Origin: an uncultured Tenacibaculum sp.
GTDB taxonomy: Bacteria; Bacteroidota; Bacteroidia; Flavobacteriales; Flavobacteriaceae
Direction: 5' to 3'
NCBI RefSeq assembly: GCF_947495995.1
Contig: NZ_CANMAX010000013.1
Span: 1 to 64,000, forward strand
DNA: 64,000 nt
A program made the translations under genes and the position numbers. Positions 10,377 through 21,800 of the stretch are shown in pieces; position 1 is the first letter of the stretch, and each line of letters opens with the position of its first letter. The notes below the pieces were generated by a model. That model did not search any database. It saw nothing but the letters and a program-made list of their open reading frames with translations, and was not told the origin of the DNA.

Positions 10377-12899
10377 ATGAATATGAAACACATTATCGTT
10401 GTCGGAAATGGAATGGTTGGATATAAATTCTGTGAAAAATTCACAGAACAAACAACTTCAAAAGATTTTAAAATTACTGTTTTTGGAGAAGAACCAAGAC
10501 CTGCTTATGATAGAGTTCATCTAAGTGAATATTTTGAAAATAAAGATGCCAAAGCACTTGAAATGGCTCCTGTAGAATGGTATAACGATAATAATATTGA
10601 TTTAATTACCAACACTAGAGTTAATAGTATAGATAAGGTTGCTAAAACTATAGAAACGATTCATGGTAAAGAATATAATTATGATTATTTAGTATTGGCT
10701 ACTGGATCATCTCCTTTTGTTCCTAATATCAAAGGTGTAGAAAAAAATGGTGTTTTTGTATATCGTACCATTGAAGATTTAGAAGGAATGCTTGCCTATG
10801 CAGATAAGCTAAACTCTGAAAAACCAAATGCTAAAGCAGCAATATTAGGTGGTGGTTTATTAGGTTTAGAAGCTGGTAAAGCTGTTTTAGATATGGGATT
10901 AGAACCTCACGTTGTTGAATTTGCTCCTAAATTAATGCCAAGACAGTTAGATATTAGAAGTAGTAAAGTATTACAATTAAAACTAGAATCTATTGGTTTA
11001 CATATTCATTTAAGCAAAGCTACAAGTGAAATTTTAGGTGATGGAAAAATTACCGGAATGCAGTTTGGTGAAGACGATCGTTTAGATGTAGATATGCTTA
11101 TAATTTCAGCTGGAATACGTCCAAGAGATGAACTTGCTAAAACATGTAATTTAGAAACAGGAACTCGAGGTGGTATTATTGTAAATAATAAAATGCAAAC
11201 CTCAGATCCAAGTATTTATGCTATCGGAGAAGTTTCTTTATACAACCAAATGATTTACGGTTTAGTAGCACCAGGTTATGATATGGCTGCTATTGCTGTT
11301 GAGCAAATTGTTGGTACTTCAGCATCTGTTATGCAAGAAGATATCGATATGTCTACCAAATTAAAACTTATAGGTGTTGATGTTGCTAGTTTTGGTGAAC
11401 CTTTTATGCCTGCAGACAAAGGACATTCTATAATTTTTGAAAATAAAACTCAATTTTTATATAAGAGAATAAACATCAGTTTAGATGGTAAAAAATTACT
11501 AGGTGGTATTTTAGTTGGTGATACTTCTGATTACAGTATGTTACATCAGATATATTTAAATGGTATGGCAATTCCTGAAGATCCAGCGCAATTAATTTTA
11601 CCTGCTGGTGACGGAAATACTGCTTTTGGTGATGTAATGGATTTACCTGATGATGCTCAAATATGTTCTTGTGAGAGTGTTACAAAAGGTCAAATTTGTG
11701 GTGTTATAGAAAATGGAGAAGCCACAGATCTAGCCGGAGTTGTGAGCTGTACAAAAGCCGGAACTGGTTGTGGTGGATGTAAACCTATGGTTAGTGATTT
11801 AACCAATGCTACTTTAAAATCTTTAGGAATAGAAGTAAAAGATTCAGTTTGTGAGCATTTTGATTTAAATCGACAAGATTTATATAAAATCATTCAGGTT
11901 AAAGGTTACAAAACTTTCAACGAAGTATTAGATAATCATGGAAATGGCGGTCATGGCTGCGAAAAATGTAAGCCTTTGGTTGCTTCCTTAATGGCTACAA
12001 TTAATGCTGATACGGCGAATGAAGAATATGCTATTCAAGATTCCAACGATCGTTTTATGGCGAATATTCAGAGAAATGGCACATATTCTGTTGTTCCTAG
12101 AGTTCCTGGTGGAGAAATTACTCCTGATAAACTTATTGCGTTAGGTCAGATTGCTAAAAAATATGATTTATATACTAAAATAACTGGTGGTGTACGTGTT
12201 GATCTATTTGGAGCAACATTAAATCAATTACCGCTAATTTGGAAAGATTTAATCGGTCATGGTTTTGAAAGTGGACATGCGTATGGAAAATCACTTAGAA
12301 CCGTAAAAACTTGCGTTGGATCTACTTGGTGTCGTTACGGAATGGACGAAAGTGTAAGCTTCGGAATTGAACTTGAAAACCGTTATCGAGGTATTCGTGC
12401 TCCTCACAAAATTAAAGGTGGAGTTTCTGGATGTATTCGTGAATGTGCAGAAGCGCGCGGTAAAGATTTTGGATTAATAGCTGTAGAAGGTGGCTGGAAT
12501 TTATATGTAGGTGGAAATGGTGGTGCAAATCCTCGTCATGCTGAATTATTTGCGGAACAAATTGATAATGAAACGGTCATTAAATATTTAGATCGTTATT
12601 TAATGTTCTACATGAGAACTGCTAAACCGTTACAACGAACTGCTGCTTGGCAAGAACGATTAGAAGGTGGTTTAGATTATTTAAAAGAAGTTATTATTGA
12701 TGATAAATTAGGTATTGCAGAAGATTTAGAACAAGAAATGCAAACTTTAGTGAATAGATTCAAATGTGAATGGACACAAGCTATAAATGATCCTGAAATG
12801 ATGAAACGTTTCAATCACTTTGTGAATAGTAAAGAAGAAGACGATAATCTTGTTTTTGTGCCAATGCGAGAACAAAAAATGCCTGAACCATGGAGTTAA
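10377..12899 (+). CDS. nirB: Assimilatory NADH-dependent nitrite reductase, large subunit
   Basis: NirB reduces nitrite to ammonium in the cytoplasm with six electrons from NAD(P)H. The 840-residue chain starts with an FAD/NAD(P)-binding oxidoreductase region (VVGNGMVG at the N-terminus, AILGGGLLGLEAG near residue 157). BFD-like [2Fe-2S] segments follow (CSCES..., CTKAGTGCGGC, then HGCEKCKP). The sulfite/nitrite reductase half contains the sirohaem/[4Fe-4S] ligands Cys646-x5-Cys652 and Cys686-x3-Cys690. Length matches the family. The start could also be the Met two codons later. It overlaps nirD by 10 bp and leads the operon nirB-nirD-DUF4202-sensor kinase, with the putative operator just upstream. 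Confidence 0.95.
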   Translation: MNMKHIIVVGNGMVGYKFCEKFTEQTTSKDFKITVFGEEPRPAYDRVHLSEYFENKDAKALEMAPVEWYNDNNIDLITNTRVNSIDKVAKTIETIHGKEYNYDYLVLATGSSPFVPNIKGVEKNGVFVYRTIEDLEGMLAYADKLNSEKPNAKAAILGGGLLGLEAGKAVLDMGLEPHVVEFAPKLMPRQLDIRSSKVLQLKLESIGLHIHLSKATSEILGDGKITGMQFGEDDRLDVDMLIISAGIRPRDELAKTCNLETGTRGGIIVNNKMQTSDPSIYAIGEVSLYNQMIYGLVAPGYDMAAIAVEQIVGTSASVMQEDIDMSTKLKLIGVDVASFGEPFMPADKGHSIIFENKTQFLYKRINISLDGKKLLGGILVGDTSDYSMLHQIYLNGMAIPEDPAQLILPAGDGNTAFGDVMDLPDDAQICSCESVTKGQICGVIENGEATDLAGVVSCTKAGTGCGGCKPMVSDLTNATLKSLGIEVKDSVCEHFDLNRQDLYKIIQVKGYKTFNEVLDNHGNGGHGCEKCKPLVASLMATINADTANEEYAIQDSNDRFMANIQRNGTYSVVPRVPGGEITPDKLIALGQIAKKYDLYTKITGGVRVDLFGATLNQLPLIWKDLIGHGFESGHAYGKSLRTVKTCVGSTWCRYGMDESVSFGIELENRYRGIRAPHKIKGGVSGCIRECAEARGKDFGLIAVEGGWNLYVGGNGGANPRHAELFAEQIDNETVIKYLDRYLMFYMRTAKPLQRTAAWQERLEGGLDYLKEVIIDDKLGIAEDLEQEMQTLVNRFKCEWTQAINDPEMMKRFNHFVNSKEEDDNLVFVPMREQKMPEPWS

Positions 12900-13303
12900 T
12901 AAGTACACAAAATGCAACAAAGAATATGGAAGAAATTTTGGATAAGTATACAACTACACAATTGGAAAAAGTAACCGTTTGGTTTAAAGCTGCATCAATA
13001 CATGATTTCCCAACAGATGGAGGTGCTTGTGTGAAGTACAAAGACAAACAGATTGCTGTTTTTAATTTTACACGATTAAATAAATGGTATGCTTGTCAAA
13101 ATGTTTGTCCACATAAAATGGAAATGGTTTTATCAAGAGGAATGATTGGTGATGATAAAGGAACTCCTAAAGTTGCTTGTCCACTACACAAAAAGACATT
13201 TTCTTTAGAAAACGGCGAAAATTTAAATGGCGATTTAGATGCTATAGCTACTTATCCTGTAAAAATAGAAGAAGAAAATGTGTATATTGGTTTTTCAGAT
13301 TAA
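12890..13303 (+). CDS. nirD: Nitrite reductase small subunit, Rieske type
   Basis: The 137-residue protein carries a complete Rieske [2Fe-2S] motif, Cys73-x-His75 and Cys97-x2-His100 (VCPHK and ACPLHK). The motif is complete here, unlike in some NirD proteins that have lost ligands. It is the small partner of NirB in the NADH-dependent nitrite reductase. The ATG at 12890 overlaps the end of nirB; an alternative ATG at 12926 would give a 125-residue protein closer to the family norm, and the first 12 residues are not conserved-looking. Translational coupling to nirB is likely. Confidence 0.93.
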   Translation: MELISTQNATKNMEEILDKYTTTQLEKVTVWFKAASIHDFPTDGGACVKYKDKQIAVFNFTRLNKWYACQNVCPHKMEMVLSRGMIGDDKGTPKVACPLHKKTFSLENGENLNGDLDAIATYPVKIEEENVYIGFSD

Positions 13304-13314
13304 TTGAAAAGTTC

Positions 13315-13899
13315 ATGAAACCAACTCGTTTTGAAACTGCTTTAGCTTTAATTGATAAAAAAAATGCTGAAGACCCTAATATTTATACTGTAAACAATAC
13401 AAACTTCCCTAAGGAATTATTGTACTCTCAACGCATGTCTAGGAAGTTATTACAATTTACACCTAATGCTTCTCGAGCTTTACAAATAGCCGCTAGAGCA
13501 CAACATATTTGTCGTTGGAAAATTGCTAGAGATGAATATCCTATGGATAGAGTTGGTTATTTAAGATGGCGTGAAGAATTAAAAAAATCTCATGCATCAA
13601 TAACAGGTGACATATTAGCAGAAGTTGGTTACGACGATGAATTTATCAAAAGAGTTCGATTTCTTATTTTAAAAAAGCAACTCAAAAAAAATGAAGAAGC
13701 GCAAACATTAGAAGATGTTATATGTTTAGTATTTCTAGATTTTTATTTTGAAGAATTTGCTGCAAAACATAATGATGAAAAAGTAATCGACATTCTAAAA
13801 AAGACATTAGTAAAAATGTCTGAAAAAGGGAAAGAAGAAGCTTTAAAAATTAAATTCTCAGATAAAAGTTTAGCTCTAGTTCAAAAAGCACTTAACTAA
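13315..13899 (+). CDS. DUF4202-family protein linked to nitrite reductase
   Basis: The 194-residue soluble protein beginning MKPTRFETALALIDKKNAED matches my knowledge of the DUF4202 family, which often neighbours nitrate/nitrite assimilation genes. An HD-like pattern can be seen: His near residue 57 in ARAQHICRW and the acidic segment EDVICLVFLDFYFEEFAAKH near residue 140. That suggests a helical metal-binding fold, but this is inference. The ATG at 13315 lies 11 bp after nirD; an in-frame extension back to 13177 lies wholly inside nirD and has unnatural composition, so it is rejected. No biochemical role is known to me; context points to regulation or maturation of nitrite reductase. Confidence 0.8.
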   Translation: MKPTRFETALALIDKKNAEDPNIYTVNNTNFPKELLYSQRMSRKLLQFTPNASRALQIAARAQHICRWKIARDEYPMDRVGYLRWREELKKSHASITGDILAEVGYDDEFIKRVRFLILKKQLKKNEEAQTLEDVICLVFLDFYFEEFAAKHNDEKVIDILKKTLVKMSEKGKEEALKIKFSDKSLALVQKALN

Positions 13900-13921
13900 A
13901 ATATATTAGTTAATTATCAAT

Positions 13922-15730
13922 ATGCCAAAGCATACCAATTCATTAGATCAAAGAACCTTTGAAAAATTAAGTCGTTTATACGTTATTGCGTTAAGTACAA
14001 TAGCAATATCGGTAATTGTAAGTCAGTTTTTAATTCGTAAGCATTTAAAAAATCAGCAAAGTGATTCTAGAGTAATTAATATTGCTGGTAGACAACGTAT
14101 GCTTAGTCAAAAACTTACTAAAGAAACACTTTTATTATTTTCAGAAAAAGACACATCTAAAAAACAAGAAATAACAGAACAGTTAAAAAAGACACTTTCA
14201 CTTTGGAAATCTTCTCATGTTGCTTTACAAAAAGGAAATGATTCTTTAGGATTACCAGGAAATAACAGCACTATAGTTAGTAAGCAGTTCACTGAAATTA
14301 ATCCGATTTTTGATGTCATAAATAGTGCTACAAACTCTATAATTAATCATGTAGAACAAGCTGATACTTCAACTAAAAAACCTTACGATTCATACATCAA
14401 TATTTTAAAAACAAATGAAAGTCCATTTTTAACCAAAATGGATGAAATTGTAAATCAATATGATGTTGAAGCCAATGCAAAGATAAATTGGTTACGTAGG
14501 TTAGAGTTATTGTTGATGGTCATCACTTTAATCATACTTTTAGCCGAATTTCTATTTATTTTCTGGCCCACAGCAAAATCTATTCGAAATACATTAGCAG
14601 AATTATTATCTGCTGAAAAGCTTGCTAAAAAAATGGCTTTTGATGCCGATGAACTTAGTTTAGCGAAAGAAAAATCTGTTAAAGAATTAAAAGCTTTAAG
14701 TAGAGCTATGGACGAAACTTTACTTTCTGCTCGTATTTTGCCAAATGGTTTAATCATCCACATGGGAAATCGATTTTCTCGTCTTTTTAAACATTCGAAA
14801 TTCAAAAAAGATTTCTTTTGGGACATGCTCTCTCCTATTCCACAAGAACGCGACGCTATAGAACAACTGGTTTTAAAAAATAAAAAAACTGGATGGCAAG
14901 GAGAAGTTAAAGCTAGAACAAATAGTGAAGAAGATATTTGGTTAGAAATGGCTATAATTCCTTATAATCCTACAAATGAAAAGTCTGAATTATTAATCAT
15001 TGCATCAAATATTACTGAGAAAAAAACTGCTCAATTAGAGATTGATTATTTGAAACAAGTTGGATTCGAAGAAAAAATGAATCAGCAAAAAATAATTTCA
15101 AAGAAAATCATTGAAAATCAAGAAAAAGAACAAAGTAGAATCGCGAAAGACGTTCATGATGGAATCGGACAAATGCTAACTGGATTAAAATTCAATTTAG
15201 AAAGTGTGAATCCAGATAATGTTGAAAGAACTAAAGAGAAAATCAGCCAACTAAAAGAACAAACCAGTAATATTATAAAAGGAGTTCGAACTGCTACATT
15301 TAATTTAATGCCTTCGGAACTTTCTGATCATGGATTGGTTCCTGCACTAACCAAACTTTCAAAAGAATTAAGCCGATTGACCGAAAAAAACATCATCTTT
15401 TTCAATAAAACTAATTTCGATCAACGATTAGATACACTTACCGAAATCAATATTTATAGGATTACACAAGAAGCGATTAACAATGCAATTAAATACGCTA
15501 ATTCTTCTCATATTTTATTGTCTATATCGCACAGTGAAAGTATTCTTAGCATTGTTATTGACGATAACGGAAAAGGATTTGATGCTGAAAAACCACTTAG
15601 TAAAGATGGTGGAATGGGATTAACATTTATGAAAGAACGTATTAAATATATAAACGGACGATTATTTTTAAATTCTGAAGAAGGAAAAGGAACTAGAGTT
15701 ACTTTAAATATCCCTATTCATAAATCTTAG
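13922..15730 (+). CDS. NarX-like nitrate/nitrite sensor histidine kinase
   Basis: The 602-residue kinase has a first membrane helix at about 19-39, a periplasmic four-helix (PilJ/NarX-type) sensor domain with the P-box-like sequence VINIAGRQRMLSQKL at about 50-65, and a second helix at about 190-213. A PAS-like region (about 260-370), a HisKA_3 dimerisation domain with phospho-acceptor His412 (KDVHDGIGQ) and a HATPase domain (DDNGKGFD, GGMGLTFMKERI) follow. The P-box resembles the ligand-binding helix of E. coli NarX. It closes the nirB operon (22-bp gap after DUF4202), so nitrate or nitrite is the likely signal. The natural partner is the NarL-type regulator at 23400, separated from it by the giant gene. 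Confidence 0.85.
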   Translation: MPKHTNSLDQRTFEKLSRLYVIALSTIAISVIVSQFLIRKHLKNQQSDSRVINIAGRQRMLSQKLTKETLLLFSEKDTSKKQEITEQLKKTLSLWKSSHVALQKGNDSLGLPGNNSTIVSKQFTEINPIFDVINSATNSIINHVEQADTSTKKPYDSYINILKTNESPFLTKMDEIVNQYDVEANAKINWLRRLELLLMVITLIILLAEFLFIFWPTAKSIRNTLAELLSAEKLAKKMAFDADELSLAKEKSVKELKALSRAMDETLLSARILPNGLIIHMGNRFSRLFKHSKFKKDFFWDMLSPIPQERDAIEQLVLKNKKTGWQGEVKARTNSEEDIWLEMAIIPYNPTNEKSELLIIASNITEKKTAQLEIDYLKQVGFEEKMNQQKIISKKIIENQEKEQSRIAKDVHDGIGQMLTGLKFNLESVNPDNVERTKEKISQLKEQTSNIIKGVRTATFNLMPSELSDHGLVPALTKLSKELSRLTEKNIIFFNKTNFDQRLDTLTEINIYRITQEAINNAIKYANSSHILLSISHSESILSIVIDDNGKGFDAEKPLSKDGGMGLTFMKERIKYINGRLFLNSEEGKGTRVTLNIPIHKS

Positions 15731-15780
15731 TACAAGCACTAGACTTCTTTACCTCAAGCAACATACTGTATAACAATATT

Positions 15781-15803
15781 TTATTTTAGTTAAACTAAAA
15801 TAA
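15781..15803. repeat. 23-bp perfect AT-rich palindrome
   Basis: The arms TTATTTTAGTT and AACTAAAATAA flank a single central A. It sits 50 bp after the kinase stop and 44 bp before the giant gene. It may end the nirB operon transcript or act as an operator; it has no following T-run, so a classical terminator is only possible. Confidence 0.4.
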
Positions 15804-15847
15804 TTTCCTTATCTTCATTGGTAATTAACCTATTAAAATCAATTATC

Positions 15848-18800
15848 ATGATTAACAATTACTTGTTAAGTATGGTGGGGAAACTATTGCCCATACTTAA
15901 GCAAAGGATGTTAAACACAATCATCCTACTCCTATTTTTAAACTTCCAACCTTCACAAGCACAAAAAATGGAACAAATACCTGGAAATCAGGTCGTTTGT
16001 CCAGCTAAATTTCAAGACATGCATTCTAGAATGGGAATGCAACAGCTTTCTAAAAGAAAAAACACGTTTGTAAGAAGAAATACAACTGCAGAACTTATTG
16101 TTACTTACGGTCCGGGAGCACAAGCAAATCCTGAAGCTAGAGCTGCTTTTGACTTTGCATTAGCTATTTGGGCTGAAGAAATTGTTTCTTCTGTGCCTAT
16201 TCGTATATCTGCTGAATTTGCAAATTTAGGTCCAGGTGTATTAGCTTCGGCTGGTCCAACAACACTTGTACGTGACTTTCCAGGAGCGCCAAAACCAAAT
16301 GTATTTTATCCTATTGCTTTAGCCAATTCTATTGCTGGAGAAGATTTAGCTCCAGATACAGAATTTGATTTAGTTGTAAACTTAGGTAACGGAATTCCTT
16401 GGTATTTTGGTACCGATGGAAATACTCCTGCTGGTTTATTTGATTTCGTTTCTGTAGCACTTCATGAAGCCGGGCATGGTTTAGGTTTTATCGACGGTGG
16501 TAATGTTGCTGGTGGTGTTGGTAGTATCAACAATGGTGGAGATCCTTTTGTTTTTGATACTTTAGTCGTTGATGGAAATAACAATTCTGTTTTAGATTTA
16601 CCGAATCCTTCTGTTGATTTAGGTATATTTTATACTAGTGGAGATGTTTTTATTAATGGAGAATTTGCTGTTGCTGCAAATAATGGTTCTAATCCAGAGT
16701 TATTCGCACCGAATCCTTTTCAAGGCGGTTCAAGTATTGCACATTGGGATGAAGCTGCTTTTCCGGCAGGTGATCCAAACTCATTAATGAGTCCGCAAAT
16801 TGGTAGTGCAGAATCTAATTTCGATATTGGAGATATTACACGTGGATTCTTTAGAGATATGGGATGGGTTTTAGCTGAACAAGCTCCTATTACTGTTGTT
16901 CCAAATCAAATTAATGATGAACTTAATGTTGGAGAAACTATAACTCAAGAAATCACTGTTTCTAATAGCTCGGAAAATCCAGTTACTGTAAATGCTTCTA
17001 TAAGTTCAAATGCTGAATTAATTCGTTCAATTAGCAATACTAATTTTACAATTCCTGCAGGAGAAAACACAACGTTTTCTATTGAACTTAGCACTGTAGG
17101 AGTTACAAAAGGAAATTACGAAGAAAGTGTAAGCTTAACTATTGACGGTTTTTCAGAAACAGTAACTATTCCTGTTAATATTAGAGTAATTGATGGAACT
17201 GAAGCTCCTAGTATTACTGTAAATCCTACTTCATTTGATGAGACTTTACAACAACTACAAATAGTAACTAGAGATTTAGTAATACAAAACACTGGTGATG
17301 ATGTTTTGAACTACAACATTACCATTAATGATGTTCCTCAAAATACTATTGCTACTAGAATTCTTGAAACAAATAACTTTATACGAGATAATGGATTTAA
17401 AACAGAAAATATTACTTCTCGTTTTTCTATAAATAATAATGTAGATACTAAGCTTATATCAATAAATAATACTTTTAATCGCTTAGTAACAAACTTATTT
17501 GCTGCTGATTTTGAAAATTATGAAATCGGTGATTTAAACAATCAGTTTGGTTGGCAAACTTCTCCAAATACTTGGCAAGTTTCAAACTCTAATCCTTCAG
17601 AAGGAGCACAATCTGTACAATTAAGAGCAGATGGATCTACAACTCGTGCCTTAGCATTTACTCCATCTATTACTCCAGGATCAGAACCGTTTATGGTTGC
17701 ATCTGCAGATATTAATATTCAAGGTAGTGGTGTTACTTGGGAATTTATTCCTCAATCAAATACTGCCGAGTTGGTTAATACAAGAGTTCGTTTTAATCCA
17801 GACAACACCATTGACATTTTTGACTCAGATATAGGTGCCTTTACTAGAATAGACACTACAACTCCTACTGGATATTTTAATCTTAGAATTGTAGTGGATA
17901 GAGATGATGCAGCAATGACCATTTTCTTTGATGACGCATTAATTTATAGAGGAAGAGCTGCTACAAATCAGATTGAACAAATTGTATTACTATCCGAAAT
18001 GGAAGCTTCTACTTCTACTATGAATATTGATAATATTGAAATTATTGATGGTGATGAAGATGCTTTTTTTGTATCTGTTTCACCGGTTAGTGGTAGTGTA
18101 GATTTCGGATCAGAAACTACTTTAGCTGTAAAATTTGATACTAGAGCTTTAGACACTGGAGAATACAGTGCTACTATAAATATTTCGAGTAACGATCCTG
18201 AAAATTCAACTATTAATATTCCTGTATCGTTAACTGTAGTTTCGCCACCTAGCATTGTTGTAACACCAACAAGTTTAACAGCAGCTATTGATGTGCAAAC
18301 AGATAATCCAGCAACGAAATCAGAAGTATTTACAATAACAAATACTGGAGAAGCCAATTTAGAATTTAGCGCAGTAGTTGGTAATGTTACCTTTACTCCT
18401 TTTGCTTCAAATTCAAGAATTAGCAATTTATCTTCATTCGATCTTTCAAAATACGGAACTCCAAATACAATTACCAATGAGCTTAAAAAGGCTTCATCTT
18501 CAGGTGGAATTACATTATCTTCTCTGAAACGAAAAGCACTTGAAAATACTCCAAATCTTATTGACTCTATTTTTTATGACGCTGGTATAAATTTTCCAGA
18601 TGACTTTGTAGGATTTAATAATGGAACAGCTTTAACCGCTGCTGTTAAGTTTGACGTAGATAGAAACTTTACATTAACCGCAATTCGTAATGGATACCGA
18701 ACAGAGGCATCTACCGATCCTGTAATTCTTGAAATTTATCAAGGTGGAGCAACTCCTGCAGATGGAACTTTATTACTATCTCAAACTATTACAGAAACTA

Positions 18801-21800
18801 GTACAGATGGTGTATTTGCTATTGAAAACTTAAATCAATCTTTCAATTTCTCAAATGGTGATTCTTTCTGGGTTGTACATAAATATCCACAAGATATAAA
18901 CTTCCCACAAGGAGTTAATGATGGCGCTACAGTTCGACCTAATACGTATTTTATTAGTGATGATGGTGGTTCAACATATTCTACTGTAGATTTTGTTTTC
19001 TTAACTAGAGCTCTAAATGCACAAACAAATAACAGCATTACCTTACAGCCATCTGAAGGTTCTGTTGCACCAGGAACTTCTGTTGATGTTACAGTTACTT
19101 TCGATGCTATAGATTTACCTAATGGTAATTACGCTTCAGATATTTTAATTTCTAGTAACGATCCTCTTAACCCTACAGCTACTGTAGCAACAAGTTTAGA
19201 CGTTTCTGGTCAAACATCTTTTATTGAATTATCCGACGAATTTATTTTATTCAATAACGTTTTTATTGGAAATGAATTAGAGAAGATATTTACACTTACT
19301 AATTCTGGACTTTCTCCAATTAATATTTCCTCTATTACATCAGACAATTTATTCTTTGCTGTTACCTCAACCGCTACAACAATTGGTGCTGGAGAAAGTA
19401 TAGATGTTACCGTAAACTTTAGACCTGGTACTCCTGGTAATATCAACGGAATTATTACTGTTAATAGTGACGCTTCTAACGCAAGTACTTTACAAGTAGT
19501 TGTTAATGGTGTTGGTGTAGAACCACCAATTGCCGTATTAACTCCTACTAATATATCTGAAAATGTAGATGCTGGTAATACGGTTGATACGCAATTATCA
19601 CTTAAAAATGAAGGAAAGGCTCCTTTATTGTTTTCTTTCCCTGAGTTAGCTGTAGTAGCTGCTTTAGCAAAACCAGATGTAAAACTTAACGATACTAAAA
19701 TTTTAAACTTTAGTAGTTTCAGTACTCAAAAAGGAGCGCCAGATAACAGAATCGGATCGAAAGTATTATACAGTTTAGGTACTGATAATGGCTTTGGTTA
19801 TACATGGATCGATAGTGATGAAAGTGGCGGACCAATTTATAATTTTGTTGATATTTCTGGAACTGGAACAGAAATCACTACTGATCTTGGTGGAGACGGA
19901 AGCTTAGGAATTCCTTTACAATTTCCTTTTGAATTCTACGGAAACACTTACACCAACGCAACTGTAAACGCAAATGGTTTTATCTCTTTTGATGAAGCTT
20001 CTACTCTTACATTTGTTAATAGTCAAATTCCAGTAGATAATGGCGTAAATAATATGATTGCTGGTTTATGGGATGATTTAGAGCCTCAAAACTTCAATGG
20101 AGCTGTTCATTATCAAACTATCGATGATACATTTGTTGTTCAATGGACGAATGCTTCTGTATTTTTAGGTTCAGAAAATGAAACTGTTACTTTCCAAATC
20201 GTTTTACATGCTGATGGAAATATTGATGTTTTCTACGAAGATGTAGAAACTGCTCCTTTCTTAAACTCTGCCACAGTAGGTATCGAAAATGCAGATGCTT
20301 CAGATGGTGCACAAGTAGTATTTAATTCAGATTATATTAAAAATGGATTAGCACTTCGATTTATAAAACCAGATGTTGCTTTAACTCCTTTTATTTCTAA
20401 CATTTCACCAATGTCTGGAGTTGTACCAGCTGGCGGTTCAAGAAATTTGACTGTTACGTTAGACGCAACAAATTTAAACGATGGTGTTTATTTTGATGAA
20501 CTAACTGTATCTAGTAATTCTCCAGATACTTCTACAAGTAGTTCTCTTATTGAATTAACCGTAACAGGTTTCCCTAGAATAGAAGTACAAAGAGATTCAA
20601 TTGCATTTGAACCAATATTTGTTGGTTTGCAAAGTAGCACTGATTTGTTAATTCAAAATACAGGTAGTAAAGCTTTAGAAGTTGACTTTAGTAATCAGAA
20701 TTCAGATTTTACAATAACATCTACTTCTTCAGCTCCAATATTACCAGGTGCAAGTCAAGCGATAACTATTAACTTTGCTCCTACTTCTGTCGGATCAATA
20801 GGTGATAATTTAGTAATTACAAGTAACGATGCTTTTGGAAACGAATCTGTTAGTATTCCTTTAATAGGTGTAGGTGTAGATCCTCCTGTAATTAACGTTA
20901 TTCCTGATTCATTAAATATCACCTTAAAAAGAGAAAAGACTACTACGGAAATCGTAACTATAGAAAATAATGGTGGAAGTACGTTAAACTATTCACTAGT
21001 TAAAACTCCTTTCTCGACAAACCTTACAAATTCTGTAAGAATACCTGGTTATACTCAAATTGAATTTGAACAACAAATTATTACTAAAGAGCAAACTGAT
21101 GATCGAATCGGACCTAAATTCTTAAATGCAAGTGGTGGTCCTGGTACATTCGGTTACATTTGGGCTGATAACAACAGTGGCGGTCCTGCTTACGACTTTA
21201 TAGATATTAGTGCTACCGGAACATTAGCTAATGTTGGCGCTGATGGAGATGAAACCGTAAGTCTTCCTTTTACATTTAATTTCTTTGGTGAAGATCAAAA
21301 TTCTGTAATAATTGCTGCAAACGGATTCTTAAGTTTTAGTCCAATTACCGCTACTTTTGGAGCTTTCTTAAATCAACAAATTCCAGCAACAGCTAATCCT
21401 AATAATTTAATTGCTGGTTTATGGGATGATTTAGAACCTCAAGATGGTGAAGGAGTTTTCTATCAATCTTTTGAAGATTATTTCATTGTACAATACGAAG
21501 AAGTACCTGGTTTTGGATCTAATCCAGTTAAAACACCAGTTACTTTCCAAATTATCTTATTTAAAGATGGATCTATAAAAATGCAGTATAAGAATGTTAA
21601 CTCTGAAATTAGCACAAGTTCTACTGTTGGTATAGAAGGTCCGAATGGTGAAAACGGATTACAAGTAATTTTTAATACTGAATTCTTAACAAATGAATTA
21701 GCTATTACTTTTACTCCTCCAATTATGGGAAGTGTAGCTCCTGGAAGTACAGCAGAAGTTCCTCTTGAATTTTCTGCAGCTGGACTTGAAGCTGACACAA

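Noticed and set aside
13177..13314. In-frame upstream extension of the DUF4202 gene
   Set aside because: It lies entirely within nirD in another frame and is rich in Arg/Lys/Phe of unnatural type; the ATG at 13315 fits the family start.
15818..15847. TTG start for the giant protein
   Set aside because: An ATG follows ten codons later, and the added residues do not improve the signal peptide.
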